Positions 27,932-38,189 of a stretch of 64,000 nt of DNA are shown in pieces (position 1 is the stretch's first letter; each line of letters opens with the position of its first letter). This stretch comes from Massilia sp. W12. GTDB taxonomy: Bacteria; Pseudomonadota; Gammaproteobacteria; Burkholderiales; Burkholderiaceae_D. The position numbers and the translations under genes are program-made. The notes beneath the pieces were generated by a model that had not been told where the DNA came from, did no database searches, and saw nothing but the letters and a program-made list of their open reading frames with translations. Location of the stretch: NCBI RefSeq assembly GCF_037300705.1, contig NZ_CP147776.1:5896857-5960856 (forward strand). The letters are read 5' to 3'.

Positions 27932-27968
27932 TGGCGCGCTTAGCGCTTGCTGCGCTGGCGCCATTGAA

Positions 27969-28006
27969 AAACGGCCTGCAGGTTTTGCTTGCAGGCCGTT
28001 TTTTTT
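27969..28006. terminator. Bidirectional rho-independent terminator
   Basis: AAACGGCCTGCA (27969-27980) pairs with TGCAGGCCGTTT (27990-28001) and is followed by eight T residues on the plus strand. On the minus strand it also ends in a T-run. It serves both the C10 protease and the convergent RTX gene. Confidence 0.88.
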
Positions 28007-28068
28007 GCACTCTCAGCACAGCAGGCCTTTGCAGCATTGTCCCCCAAATTTTGCAAAAGGCCGCTTTG

Positions 28069-29485
28069 GCTTACAGCAATAAAGGCAAATTGCCTTGCGC
28101 CGTGCCAGTCAGATGAATGGTTTGCGCTGCGCTGCCAAAGCCGCTTTCCGCCAGCACTGCTTGCGCGCTGCTGTAATTCAAAGCCGACAAATTGCCATTG
28201 CGCGCCGCCTGCCAGGACAAATCGCCGCCGATGATGGCGCTATCGCTGCCGCCATTCGAGGCCGCCGCCAGGCTGCCGGCCAGCGCCCATTCACTGATGG
28301 CCGGATTGGCCGCGCGCGCCGCATCGAATGCCGACACCAGGGACAGGAAGTTGAATTGCTCGACTTTATTGTTATTGATCGCGCTGCCGCCAGCCTGGTA
28401 ATCCGCGCTGCCATCCACCACCACTTGCAAGGTATTGATGCTGCGCAAATCGCTGCCGCCGCTCAGATACCAATCTTTGAAACTGAGCTGTTCATTGTTG
28501 CCGGTCAACAGCTGCAAATCATTGCCGCTCTTGCGCAGGGCCAGATTGCTGTAGCCGATGTTATTGCCCAGCACCAGGGTGTCATCCAGGCCGCTGCTTT
28601 GCAGCACGTCCTGACCACCGCCGCGCCGGAACACAAACACATCTGTGCCGCCGCCGCTGTTGATCACATCATTGCCGGCTCCGCCGAAGAACAGGTCAGC
28701 GCCAGCGCCGCCGCTCAGGCTGTCCGCGCCGGCGCCGCCGTCGAGACAGGAGTTGCCACTGCTGTCTTGCAGCGTGTCATTGCCAGCCGCGCCTTGCAAA
28801 ATATCGTTGCCAAGCGCGCCATTGATCTGATTCGCGCCGGAATTGCCCTGAATCAGATTATGGCTGGCGTTGCCATTCGCCGTCAGATTAGTGGCCTCGC
28901 GCAGAATCAGGAATTCAACCTCATTGCTCATATTCCAGCTCAGTCTGGAATACACCAGGTCAATCCCCTGTCCCGGATTTTCCAAGACCTGGTCGCCACG
29001 GTTTTCGATCAAATACGTATCATTGCCGCCGCCGCCTTGCAGGGTGTCTGCGCCGGCGCCGCCATCCAGCAAATTATTGGCGCTATTGCCCTGAATATTG
29101 TTGGCCAGCGTATTGCCATAAGCGATCAAGGGAAGGCTGCCTTGCATTTGCAGATTTTCGATGTGTTGCGGCATGGTGTAATGCGCATGCGTCAACAAGG
29201 TGTCTGTGCCGGCTCCGCTATTTTCCTGCGCCACATCCTGCGTGCTGTCGATCACATACACATCATCGCCCAGCCCGCCTTGCATGGTGTCGGCGCCGGC
29301 TTTGCCGTCCAGCAGATTATTGCCGGCATTGCCTTGCAGCAGATTGTTGGCCGCATTACCCGTCCCTTGCAGGGCGCCGCTTAACAGACTGAGGTTTTCG
29401 ACATGCTCAGGCAAGCTGAAATTGACGCTGGCTTGCACCGCATCCATACCGCTGTTGGCGGATTCCTGCACCACATCCTGCGCAT
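28069..29485. repeat. Near-identical 1.4-kb repeat, copy A
   Basis: The sequence from the RTX1 stop codon to about 29485 recurs at a constant offset of 5203 bp with only a few substitutions and no gap. The copy is 33272-34688. It encodes the last ~470 residues of both RTX proteins. Divergence becomes strong just beyond 29485, inside the 80-residue repeat. Confidence 0.85.
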
Positions 29486-32400
29486 TGTCCACCACATACA
29501 CATCATCCCCTTGCGCGCCCCACATGATGTCGGCGCCGGCTTTGCCATCCAGCAGATTATTGCCGGCATTGCCGCCCAGCACATTGTCCGCACTATTGCC
29601 GATGGCCTGCAGCGCGTAGCCGCTCAAGTGCAGGTTTTCAACATGCTCCGGCAAAGTGAAACTGACGGAGCTGAGCAGTATATCCGTCCCTTCCCCCGGA
29701 TTTTCCTGCACCTGATCCAGCACATCGTCGATCATATAAGTGTCATCGCCCAAGCCGCCACGCATGGTGTCGGCGCCAACGCCGCCATCCAGGCTGTTAT
29801 TTGCGGCATTGCCTTGCAATACATTCGGCAGGCTGTTGCCGAAGCCAAACAGGGCAGCGCCTTGCAACTCTAATTGTTCAACGTGCTCCGGCAGGGAAAA
29901 ATTATTGGAAGTGATGACTTTATCGTTGCCTTCATCGGCCAGCTCCCGCACCAAATCCATCGCGTCAGCAATATACACGTCATCGCCAGCGCCGCCATGC
30001 ATCATGTCCTGTTGCAAACCGCCATCCAGGGTATCGTTACCGCCAGCGCCATCCATAAAATCGCTGTTGGCAGAGCCAAAAATTTTGTCATTGCCCAAAT
30101 AGCCTTGCGGCACATACGGCAGATTGTGCTGCTCATCCAGATAGATGACTTGATCCATCCATCTGTCGCTTTGCCAAATCACCTGCTCGCCCAGCATGGC
30201 GCGCAGATTGAAGACTTGGCCTGATTGCTGAAAATTGCGGACTTCCAGCACATCGGTCGAATTTTTGAGATGGAACAGGAAAGTATTGGCGCCCGGATCA
30301 TAGCGGAAGCTGATATCTTGGAGTTCAATCCCTGCTTGGAATTGGATGGTGTAGTTCGATATTGGGGACAGTGCTTCAATCTGGTCGCGGCCACCGCCGC
30401 GTTCCATAATGAAAGTGTCATCGCCGCCGCTGCTGCGCATACTGTCATCACCGGCGCCGCCGCGCAAGGTGTCATTGCCGCCCTCGCTTATCAATAAGTC
30501 GTTGCCGGCGCCGCCATCCAAAACGTCATTGCCATCGCCATCGGACAAGGCATCGTTGCCTTCTTCACCGTATACAACATCATCGCCGCGATTGCCTGAT
30601 ATGTAATCCATGCCTTGACCGCCATGCAAGCTGTCGTTGCCGTCAAGACCATCCAGGTGATTATCTTTCTCATTCCCGCTGATCAGATTATTTTCATCAT
30701 TGCCAACCCCAATGCGGGCGTCAGCCAGCAGCGTCAGCTTTTCCACGCCGGGCGACAGATTCTTGACGTCAGCATAAGCATGTACGGTATCGTAGCCTGC
30801 GCCGGAATTTTCATAGATCGCATCATATTCATTGTCCAGGAGATAAAGGTCGTCCCCCATGCCGCCGGCCATTGTGTCGATACCGCTGCCGCCATCCAGC
30901 GTATCAGCGCCGTCCAGCCCGATTAATTGATCATTACCGCCCATGCCTTGCAACAGTTCGGCTGAATTGCTGCCGATGATCTGATTGTCTGCGTCGTCGC
31001 CCTTCATGCTGAATTTGCCCAGCACGGTTTGATCCCACACCGTGCCATCGTCAAAATGAATTTCATCGATCGAATACGCTGGTTCTTCGCGCCAGCCGGG
31101 CAAACTGATGCTGCCGCCGCCGGCTAAACGCAAGGTGAACTGGCCATCCTGTTCCACATACGGGTACACACTCTGCGGCGTGATGTCAGGCGCAAACGAG
31201 ATGATATTGCGGCCATCCGCTGTCGCTGCATTCAAAATTCTCACCATGCCATAGTGGGCATCAATCCGCACCACATTATCGCCAGCATCCAGCTGAACTG
31301 TATCCATGCCGCCGCCTGTGATCAGCACGTCATTACCGGCGCCGCCGCTCAGGAAATCATCGTAACTGCCGCCTGCCAGGGTGTCATTCCCGCCGCCGCC
31401 CTCAAGCCGCCCATGGCCACGGATGTAATCCGCCATCTCAGTCGGGCTGTAGCTGCGCGCCGCTTCATGCAAAATCCGTTCAGCATTCCACACCAGGCCA
31501 TCGCCAAATGTGATGCTTTCCAAATGCGTATTCCGTCCCTGATTTTCTTGCAGCAGCGCAGGAATTTCCAGGCTGGCGCCAGACGAACCCAAGCTCATCC
31601 GCAAGCTGCCATCTGTCAGCCGATAAATCGCCACATTTTGCTGCGTCATCTGCGGCGCCAATTGCAGATGCAATTTTGCCGCCTGGGTCGGGTCGATCAA
31701 TTCGATGCGTTGATGACCGGCATCGCCATGCAGACGAATCAAGTCTTTACCGCCCTGGCCCAGCATAAACACATCATCGCCGCTGCCGCCATCCAGCAAA
31801 TCATCGCCAGCCCCGCCGCGCAAGGTGTCATTGCCGGCGCCGCCGGCAAGCGCGCTGCCATCGGCGCCAGCTTGCAGCACATCATCCCCGGCGCCGCCGG
31901 ATTGCATCGGGCGCGGGTTTTGCAGCAGCGCCTGCATTTTCTGCGGATTCAAAATTTCACCATCCGCCAGGCGTAAGCTGAACATCCCGGCTTGCGCGCG
32001 CCAGCCATGGATGATCATGCTGTCATTGCTGTCTTGCAAACTGATCTTGAGCGCGCCATCGTTTTCTTCCTGCAGTTGCAGGATGGCGCTTTGAATTCCT
32101 TCGCCAAGATGAATCCGGGTGCTTTGGTAGTTTTCTGAATACACATGATCCAGCTCGCTGCCATAGCCGAAATGGATAATATTTGTGATGGAAGCCAGAC
32201 GTATCACGTCATTTCCGCTGCCGCCCTCGAAAGCAGTGAAGCCATTTTCTTGCGCGCCGATTAATTCATCATTGCCCGCGCCCCCATGCAACAACACGCT
32301 GGCCGGGCCGGCCTGCAACACATCATCGCCGTCCAGGCCGGCTAACACCGCACTGCTTATGCCTTGCAAGAAATCATTATTGTTGCTGCCTGCATTCAAC

Positions 32401-32987
32401 GGCGCAGCCGGCTGTTCAAGCATCAAATTGAGCAATTTCTGGCCGCGCAACTGCACGCCATCAGCCAATTCGATGTGATCCAACACATTCAAGGAATAGC
32501 CGTGCTTGCCCGCATTCTGCAGCATGAACTTGCTGGCCGGCAGATGCATGCCGTCCGCGCTGAACGTTGCGTTATTCAATTCAAGCGGCCAGCTTAGACG
32601 CAGCTTGAGATGATGTTCCAAGGTATTTATGTCTGCAGAAAGTTGCAAGGTGTCGGTGCTGGCATAATACAAATTGCTGTGTTGAATAATGCTCTCTGCA
32701 GCCTGCGTTTCGGGACGGAAAATCATGGTTTGATTGCCCGTGCCGCCATGCATCCAGACATCGCCGGCGCCGAAATACATGGTGTCATCGTCCGCGCCGC
32801 CGGACAACAAGGTCTTGCCCCGGCCAGCCGACAAAACATCATTCCCCTCCCCGCCAAACAGGCTGTCCTGACCGCTGTAACTGATCAGAGCATCATCTCC
32901 TTGCAAGCCCTGTATCAAATCATCGCCAGTTGTGTCATACAAAATGTCTGAATAATCCGTACCGCGAATAATGTTGTGAGATGTCAT
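28071..32987 (-). CDS. Giant RTX-type calcium-binding repeat protein 1
   Basis: This 1638-residue protein opens MTSHNIIRGTDYSDILYD and contains many nonapeptide blocks of the GGxGxDxLx type (GGEGNDVL, GGAGNDTLRGGAGDDLL, GGTGNQTM), which bind calcium and fold after secretion. HCBP-related segments (LADGEILNPQKMQALL) appear several times. The middle holds the NFSLPEHVENLSL...GTGN repeat of about 80 residues. There is no N-terminal signal peptide. The last 95 residues (EQFNFLSLVSAFDAARAANP to QTIHLTGTAQ) are a type I secretion-like tail. No ABC/MFP/TolC genes are nearby. Its last 1.4 kb is nearly identical to the neighbour gene. Role unknown: adhesin, S-layer-like or enzyme-less RTX. Confidence 0.88.
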   Translation of the reverse strand: MTSHNIIRGTDYSDILYDTTGDDLIQGLQGDDALISYSGQDSLFGGEGNDVLSAGRGKTLLSGGADDDTMYFGAGDVWMHGGTGNQTMIFRPETQAAESIIQHSNLYYASTDTLQLSADINTLEHHLKLRLSWPLELNNATFSADGMHLPASKFMLQNAGKHGYSLNVLDHIELADGVQLRGQKLLNLMLEQPAAPLNAGSNNNDFLQGISSAVLAGLDGDDVLQAGPASVLLHGGAGNDELIGAQENGFTAFEGGSGNDVIRLASITNIIHFGYGSELDHVYSENYQSTRIHLGEGIQSAILQLQEENDGALKISLQDSNDSMIIHGWRAQAGMFSLRLADGEILNPQKMQALLQNPRPMQSGGAGDDVLQAGADGSALAGGAGNDTLRGGAGDDLLDGGSGDDVFMLGQGGKDLIRLHGDAGHQRIELIDPTQAAKLHLQLAPQMTQQNVAIYRLTDGSLRMSLGSSGASLEIPALLQENQGRNTHLESITFGDGLVWNAERILHEAARSYSPTEMADYIRGHGRLEGGGGNDTLAGGSYDDFLSGGAGNDVLITGGGMDTVQLDAGDNVVRIDAHYGMVRILNAATADGRNIISFAPDITPQSVYPYVEQDGQFTLRLAGGGSISLPGWREEPAYSIDEIHFDDGTVWDQTVLGKFSMKGDDADNQIIGSNSAELLQGMGGNDQLIGLDGADTLDGGSGIDTMAGGMGDDLYLLDNEYDAIYENSGAGYDTVHAYADVKNLSPGVEKLTLLADARIGVGNDENNLISGNEKDNHLDGLDGNDSLHGGQGMDYISGNRGDDVVYGEEGNDALSDGDGNDVLDGGAGNDLLISEGGNDTLRGGAGDDSMRSSGGDDTFIMERGGGRDQIEALSPISNYTIQFQAGIELQDISFRYDPGANTFLFHLKNSTDVLEVRNFQQSGQVFNLRAMLGEQVIWQSDRWMDQVIYLDEQHNLPYVPQGYLGNDKIFGSANSDFMDGAGGNDTLDGGLQQDMMHGGAGDDVYIADAMDLVRELADEGNDKVITSNNFSLPEHVEQLELQGAALFGFGNSLPNVLQGNAANNSLDGGVGADTMRGGLGDDTYMIDDVLDQVQENPGEGTDILLSSVSFTLPEHVENLHLSGYALQAIGNSADNVLGGNAGNNLLDGKAGADIMWGAQGDDVYVVDNAQDVVQESANSGMDAVQASVNFSLPEHVENLSLLSGALQGTGNAANNLLQGNAGNNLLDGKAGADTMQGGLGDDVYVIDSTQDVAQENSGAGTDTLLTHAHYTMPQHIENLQMQGSLPLIAYGNTLANNIQGNSANNLLDGGAGADTLQGGGGNDTYLIENRGDQVLENPGQGIDLVYSRLSWNMSNEVEFLILREATNLTANGNASHNLIQGNSGANQINGALGNDILQGAAGNDTLQDSSGNSCLDGGAGADSLSGGAGADLFFGGAGNDVINSGGGTDVFVFRRGGGQDVLQSSGLDDTLVLGNNIGYSNLALRKSGNDLQLLTGNNEQLSFKDWYLSGGSDLRSINTLQVVVDGSADYQAGGSAINNNKVEQFNFLSLVSAFDAARAANPAISEWALAGSLAAASNGGSDSAIIGGDLSWQAARNGNLSALNYSSAQAVLAESGFGSAAQTIHLTGTAQGNLPLLL

Positions 32988-33273
32988 ATGCCGTTAAAAG
33001 TGGGAAATGGAAGAGTGCGCAGATGCTACAGGGAAACATATAAAATTTCCGTAAAGAAATTATTCAATCCGCATTTTCAGTGGCTTTCCTCGAATTTTGC
33101 TTTGAAAGCTGTGCTGCAGCATCAAGCTTGCACCCCTGCCGCTTTACAGCAGGGGAGCGCAGAGGTAAGCCTTGGCGCATACACGGCGCCAAGGGATGCG
33201 ACTCACCACCCAATCCTGTGCAAAGGAATGCTGGCAGCCGCAATCAGATAAGCAGGTTGAGCGCTCGCTTTGC
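32988..33273. other. Gap between the two RTX genes with a hairpin
   Basis: This 286-bp gap is the upstream region of RTX1 and downstream of RTX2. CCTTGGCGC (33170-33178) pairs perfectly with 33186-33194 around a 7-nt loop, and CCCCTGC (33133-33139) pairs with GCAGGGG (33149-33155). The AT-rich 33040-33080 stretch may hold the RTX1 promoter. No gene. Confidence 0.45.
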
Positions 33274-34688
33274 TTACAGCAATAAAGGCAAATTGCCCTG
33301 CGCCGTGCCAGTCAGATGAATGGTTTGCGCTGCGCTGCCAAAGCCGCTTTCCGCCAGCACTGCTTGCGCGCTGCTGTAATTCAAGGCCGACAAATTGCCA
33401 TTGCGCGCCGCCTGCCAGGACAAATCGCCGCCGATGATGGCGCTATCGCTGCCGCCATTCGAGGCCGCCGCCAGGCTGCCGGCCAGCGCCCATTCACTGA
33501 TGGCCGGATTGGCTGCGCGCGCCGCATCGAATGCCGACACCAGGGACAGGAAGTTGAATTGCTCGACTTTATTGTTATTGATCGCGCTGCCGCCAGCCTG
33601 GTAATCCGCGCTGCCATCCACCACCACTTGCAAGGTATTGATGCTGCGCAAATCGCTGCCGCCGCTCAGATACCAATCTTTGAAACTGAGCTGTTCATTG
33701 TTGCCGGTCAACAGCTGCAAATCATTGCCGCTCTTGCGCAGGGCCAGATTGCTGTAGCCGATGTTATTGCCCAGCACCAGGGTGTCATCCAGGCCGCTGC
33801 TTTGCAGCACGTCCTGACCACCGCCGCGCCGGAACACAAACACATCAGTCCCGCCGCCGCTGTTGATCACATCATTGCCGGCTCCGCCGAAGAACAGGTC
33901 AGCGCCAGCGCCGCCGCTCAGGCTGTCCGCGCCGGCGCCGCCGTCGAGGCAGGAGCTGCCACTGCTGTCTTGCAGCGTGTCATCGCCAGCTGCGCCTTGC
34001 AAAATATCGTTGCCAAGCGCGCCATTGATCTGATTCGCGCCGGAATTGCCCTGAATCAGATTATGGCTGGCGTTGCCATTCGCCGTCAGATTAGTGGCGT
34101 CGCGCAGAATCAGGAATTCAACTTCATTGCTCATATTCCAGCTCAGTCTGGAATACACCAGATCAATCCCCTGTCCCGGATTTTCCAAGACCTGGTCGCC
34201 ACGGTTTTCGATCAAATACGTATCATTGCCGCCGCCGCCTTGCAGGGTGTCTGCGCCGGCGCCGCCATCCAGCAAATTATTGGCGCTATTGCCCTGAATA
34301 TTGTTGGCCAGGGTATTGCCATAAGCGATCAAGGGAAGGCTGCCTTGCATTTGCAGATTTTCGATGTGTTGCGGCATGGTGTAATGCGCATGCGTCAACA
34401 AGGTGTCTGTGCCGGCTCCGCTATTTTCCTGCGCCACATCCTGCGTGCTGTCGATCACATACACATCATCGCCCAGCCCGCCTTGCATGGTGTCGGCGCC
34501 GGCTTTGCCGTCCAGCAGATTATTGCCATCATTGCCTTGCAGCAGATTGTTGGCCGCATTACCCGTCCCTTGCAGGGCGCCGCTTAACAGACTGAGGTTT
34601 TCGACATGCTCAGGCAAGCTGAAATTGAGGCTGGCTTGCACCGCATCCATACCGCTGTTGGCGGATTCCTGCACCACATCCTGCGCAT
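33272..34688. repeat. Near-identical 1.4-kb repeat, copy B
   Basis: This is the RTX2 counterpart of copy A, offset 5203 bp, starting at the stop codon of RTX2. Seen differences include two Asn-to-Asp/Ser changes and one Glu-to-Asp change in the encoded tail. Recent duplication or gene conversion explains it. Confidence 0.85.
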
Positions 34689-37600
34689 TGTCGATCACAT
34701 ACACATCATCGCCCAAGCCGCCTTGCATGGTGTCGGCGCCGGCTTTGCCATCCAGCAGATTATTGCCATCATTGCCTTGCAGCAGATTGTTGGCCGCATT
34801 ACCCGTCCCTTGCAGAGCGCCGCTTAACAGGCTGAGGTTTTCGACATGCTCAGGCAAGCTGAAATTGACGCTGGCTTGCAGCGCATCCATACCGCTGTTG
34901 GCGGATTCCTGCACCACATCCTGTGCATTGTCGATCAGATACACATCATCGCCCAAGCCTCCTTGCATGGTGTCGGCGCCGGCTTTGCCGTCCAGCAGAT
35001 TATTGCCTTCATTGCCTTGCAGCAGGTTGTTGCCGTCATTGCCAATACCTTGCAGATTTTCTGTCCCCGACAACGTCAGGTTTTCCACGTTCACGGGCAA
35101 AGTGAAGCTGATGCTGGACAACACACTATCGCTGCCTTCATTGGCAAGCTCTGTCACGGCATCCAGATCTTGAATGTGGTACACATCATCGCCTTGGCCG
35201 CCGAACAGGCTGTCCAGCCCTGCAGCGCCCATCAGGGTGTCATTGCCGCCCATGCCATACAATTTATCGTCGCCGGCGCCGCCTTTGAGCAGATTGTTCA
35301 ACGCATCGCCTGTCAAAACCTTGGAAACAATCGCCCGGGGTTGAATTTGCCCATCTGCGAGCACAATCGTAAAGTCGCGTTGTACATCGTTTTGCAAATA
35401 ATTTTCGACCGAGATCCGATCCTCGACGCCGGGCAATTGGATCTGCATACTGTTGCTGCTCTCGTCATAGCTGTAAGTCAACTGAGATTTGAGAACGCCG
35501 CCGCCGATAAACAGTGTATCTTTTGCCCCGGATGGCGCACTGGCAATGCGGTCCTGGCCATCGCCCGGGTTGAAGTAAAACGCATTGACGCCGGCGCCGC
35601 CATCCAATACATCATTGCCCAAACCACCGTTTAAACTATCATTTCCGCTGCCGCCCCACAGCCAATCATTGTGCTCTCCGCCAGAAAGCGAATCATTGCC
35701 GTCTCCGCCATATAAATAATCATCGCTGCTCATGCCAAGCAAGGTGTCATCGCCAGCCATGCCATGGAAGTAGTCGTGAAAATCGCTGCCGCTGAATAAA
35801 TTACTGCTTTCATCGCCATGTGGCAGCGCTGTTGCAAAATCATCGGCATGCCACACTGTGCCATCGGCAAAGCGCACCTCGTCAAACCAGGCATAAATAT
35901 TTTTGGCGAATCCAGGAAAAGACAGGCTTGAATCAGCCCCCCAGCTCAACGTCAAACTGTGATATGGCATCTTCATATCGGTATTTTCCGGGTAGATGCC
36001 ACTGCCCAACTCCAATACATTCAAGCTTGCCGAATCGCCCTCGTAAATTGTGTCCTGTCCGCCTTTCAGTGAATAACGCACGACATTATTTCCCGGCCCC
36101 ATACTGATCGTGCCATTCCCGGCGCCTGAAATCAGCACATCATCACCCGCACCGCCAACCATAGACAGATCAGTCGCGCCGCCAATAATCGTGTCATTAC
36201 CGGCGCCGCCATCGATATACCCATTCGTACCGGCTTGTATGTAATCATCCATGGCAGTGCCGACAGTGCTGCGCGCTGCTTCATGCCAGATTTTTTCAGC
36301 ATCCCACACCCGCCCATCGGCAAAGGTGATGCTCTCTAAATGTGTATGGCGGCCTTCGCTGGCGCTTGCTAGCGCTGGCAGCGTCAGACTCGCACTGCTG
36401 TTTTGCAGCGTCAACATCAGGCTGCCATCGGCTTGACGCAAAATTTGCAATGAATGCCCCTCGCTATCCTGCAGCAGACGCACATTCAGCTTGGCCGCTT
36501 GCGACGGATCAAGCACAGATACACGGTCAGTCCCGCTGTTCGTACCAAAATACAAGGTGTCATGTCCGCCCTGAGCGCTAATAATGAGATCATTGCCCGC
36601 GCCAGCGTCAAACACATCATCGCCGCCACTCCCGGTCAGCGTGTCATTGCCATTGCCACCCGATAAATATGTCCCTTGTGGCGCAGCTGACAATTGATCA
36701 TGGCCATCGCCACCCTCCAACAAGCCATCCGCAAGCCCTGCCGCCAGAATGTCATCAGCGGCGCCTCCCGCCTGACTTGTCTGATGCGATTGAATAAATG
36801 CGTTGATTTCAGCCTCGCGCCAGATCACACCATTGGCAAATTTCAAGCTCGTGTTGTACTTCCGTTCATGCCAATACTCAAGACTGATTTTGTCATTGCT
36901 GCCGATCAGGGAAATTTCCAGCACCTGCCAGTAGTCTGGAAATTGCGCAGGGTCCATCGCTTTGATTTGCATGCGCAGTGCGCTGGGGTTGATGTCCGCG
37001 CCAAACTGTATTTGCACGTTCTGATAGGCGCCATAATCAAGTGGAATCCGGTCTTCACCGCTGCCATGGCCAAACAGAATGAAATTGCGCTCGCTCTCAG
37101 GCTGAAAAGTATCATTGCCATCACCTCCATTGAACACCGTGGCTGCGCCTCTCCCTTTCAACACATCATTCCCGGCTCCGCCTTGCAGATGGCTGGAATA
37201 GCGCCCCTCAGCCTCTAAATAATCGTCGCCTTCGCCGCCATCCAGCAGATTGCGTTCTTCCCGGCCAAACAAACGGTCATTTCCCTTGCCGCCTGCGAGA
37301 TAGTGTTGCGAGTAGTTGCTGTGCAATACATCATCCCCCTCGCTGCCTTTCAATGGCGCACTCAGATTTTGACTGGTAATCAACTGCGCCAGATGCGCGC
37401 CTTGCAATATTTCACCATCTGGCAGGCGGATATGTTCAAACGCAAACAAGCCAGCTGCCGGGACGAACACGCCATATGTATCGTTTGAGCGCTCATCGAA
37501 TCTGGCCTGCACGCTATCTGCAGAAAACAAGAGACTGTCAGCCCGGACTGCGCCTTGCAAATCCAGATACACATGCGGCAAATCAAGGTGCAGCGGCGTT

Positions 37601-37833
37601 TCAAATTTCACCATGTCGTTCTGCTCACCCTGCTGATACACCACATGAATATGTGTCTGAGCGGGAGCCGTGATAGATAAAAAATCATAACCATCGCCAC
37701 CATGCAAAGTATCATTTCCACTATTGCTTGCAATGTGGTCATTGCCTCTGTTGCCGTACATGATGTCAGCGCCGTCTGTGTCTTTAAGAATGTCATTGTC
37801 CCAGCTGCCCAGGATGATATTGGGGTGTGTCAT
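33274..37833 (-). CDS. Giant RTX-type calcium-binding repeat protein 2
   Basis: This 1519-residue paralogue starts MTHPNIILGSWDNDILKD. Like RTX1 it has N-terminal GGxGxDxLx repeats, HCBP-related segments with LPDGEILQGAHLAQL and FADGRVWDAEKIWHEAARS, and no signal peptide. It carries more copies of the 80-residue NFSLPEHVENLSLLSGALQG unit (three in a row near residues 970-1210), against two in RTX1. The C-terminal ~470 residues, including the predicted type I secretion tail, are almost identical to RTX1. It starts at 37833 without a strong ribosome site. Function unknown, presumably secreted. Confidence 0.87.
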   Translation of the reverse strand: MTHPNIILGSWDNDILKDTDGADIMYGNRGNDHIASNSGNDTLHGGDGYDFLSITAPAQTHIHVVYQQGEQNDMVKFETPLHLDLPHVYLDLQGAVRADSLLFSADSVQARFDERSNDTYGVFVPAAGLFAFEHIRLPDGEILQGAHLAQLITSQNLSAPLKGSEGDDVLHSNYSQHYLAGGKGNDRLFGREERNLLDGGEGDDYLEAEGRYSSHLQGGAGNDVLKGRGAATVFNGGDGNDTFQPESERNFILFGHGSGEDRIPLDYGAYQNVQIQFGADINPSALRMQIKAMDPAQFPDYWQVLEISLIGSNDKISLEYWHERKYNTSLKFANGVIWREAEINAFIQSHQTSQAGGAADDILAAGLADGLLEGGDGHDQLSAAPQGTYLSGGNGNDTLTGSGGDDVFDAGAGNDLIISAQGGHDTLYFGTNSGTDRVSVLDPSQAAKLNVRLLQDSEGHSLQILRQADGSLMLTLQNSSASLTLPALASASEGRHTHLESITFADGRVWDAEKIWHEAARSTVGTAMDDYIQAGTNGYIDGGAGNDTIIGGATDLSMVGGAGDDVLISGAGNGTISMGPGNNVVRYSLKGGQDTIYEGDSASLNVLELGSGIYPENTDMKMPYHSLTLSWGADSSLSFPGFAKNIYAWFDEVRFADGTVWHADDFATALPHGDESSNLFSGSDFHDYFHGMAGDDTLLGMSSDDYLYGGDGNDSLSGGEHNDWLWGGSGNDSLNGGLGNDVLDGGAGVNAFYFNPGDGQDRIASAPSGAKDTLFIGGGVLKSQLTYSYDESSNSMQIQLPGVEDRISVENYLQNDVQRDFTIVLADGQIQPRAIVSKVLTGDALNNLLKGGAGDDKLYGMGGNDTLMGAAGLDSLFGGQGDDVYHIQDLDAVTELANEGSDSVLSSISFTLPVNVENLTLSGTENLQGIGNDGNNLLQGNEGNNLLDGKAGADTMQGGLGDDVYLIDNAQDVVQESANSGMDALQASVNFSLPEHVENLSLLSGALQGTGNAANNLLQGNDGNNLLDGKAGADTMQGGLGDDVYVIDNAQDVVQESANSGMDAVQASLNFSLPEHVENLSLLSGALQGTGNAANNLLQGNDGNNLLDGKAGADTMQGGLGDDVYVIDSTQDVAQENSGAGTDTLLTHAHYTMPQHIENLQMQGSLPLIAYGNTLANNIQGNSANNLLDGGAGADTLQGGGGNDTYLIENRGDQVLENPGQGIDLVYSRLSWNMSNEVEFLILRDATNLTANGNASHNLIQGNSGANQINGALGNDILQGAAGDDTLQDSSGSSCLDGGAGADSLSGGAGADLFFGGAGNDVINSGGGTDVFVFRRGGGQDVLQSSGLDDTLVLGNNIGYSNLALRKSGNDLQLLTGNNEQLSFKDWYLSGGSDLRSINTLQVVVDGSADYQAGGSAINNNKVEQFNFLSLVSAFDAARAANPAISEWALAGSLAAASNGGSDSAIIGGDLSWQAARNGNLSALNYSSAQAVLAESGFGSAAQTIHLTGTAQGNLPLLL
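34520..35030 (-). repeat. 240-bp in-frame tandem repeats inside RTX2
   Basis: A unit of about 240 bp repeats at spacings of 240 bp with few differences; GACATGCTCAGGCAAGCTGA recurs at 34602 and 34842, and TTTGCC(A/G)TCCAGCAGATTAT at 34504, 34744 and 34984. Each encodes 80 residues with the NFSLPEHVENLSL and NNLLDGKAGADTM blocks. Copy number differs from RTX1. Confidence 0.75.
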
Positions 37834-38189
37834 GGTGGTTTTTGGAGAAGGTGGTGAAGGGATGTGCGCATGATACGGATAAGTCCGAAAAATTGCAATG
37901 AGGTATTTTTAGTGCTGTATAAAATAACAGCAATGAAATGATCTGACGTCAAAAGTATCTTTAAGCGATACTTGGATTATTGGATGCCTACCATAATTAA
38001 CATGCATCTTGCATGAATTATTGCGCTGAAGGGACAGCCAAACCACCACTTCATACTGGGATTGATGCATTCCAGAAAGCATCGGTATGTCACCGCAATC
38101 AAGGTCTTCAGGATCGCGATACAGGCTTGTAAACTGCATTCAGCATGTCTTGCCGCCGGGCTGATGAAAGTCTGACGATTGGTGAATGA

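Noticed and set aside
28095-29384. Long plus-strand frame opposite RTX1, with a near-identical twin at 33316-34587
   Set aside because: The repetition comes from the RTX repeats read backwards; no ribosome site or start context supports it.
33272-35030. Possible CRISPR array or satellite from regular repeats
   Set aside because: Repeat units are 240 bp, in frame with the RTX protein, and have no short unique spacers.
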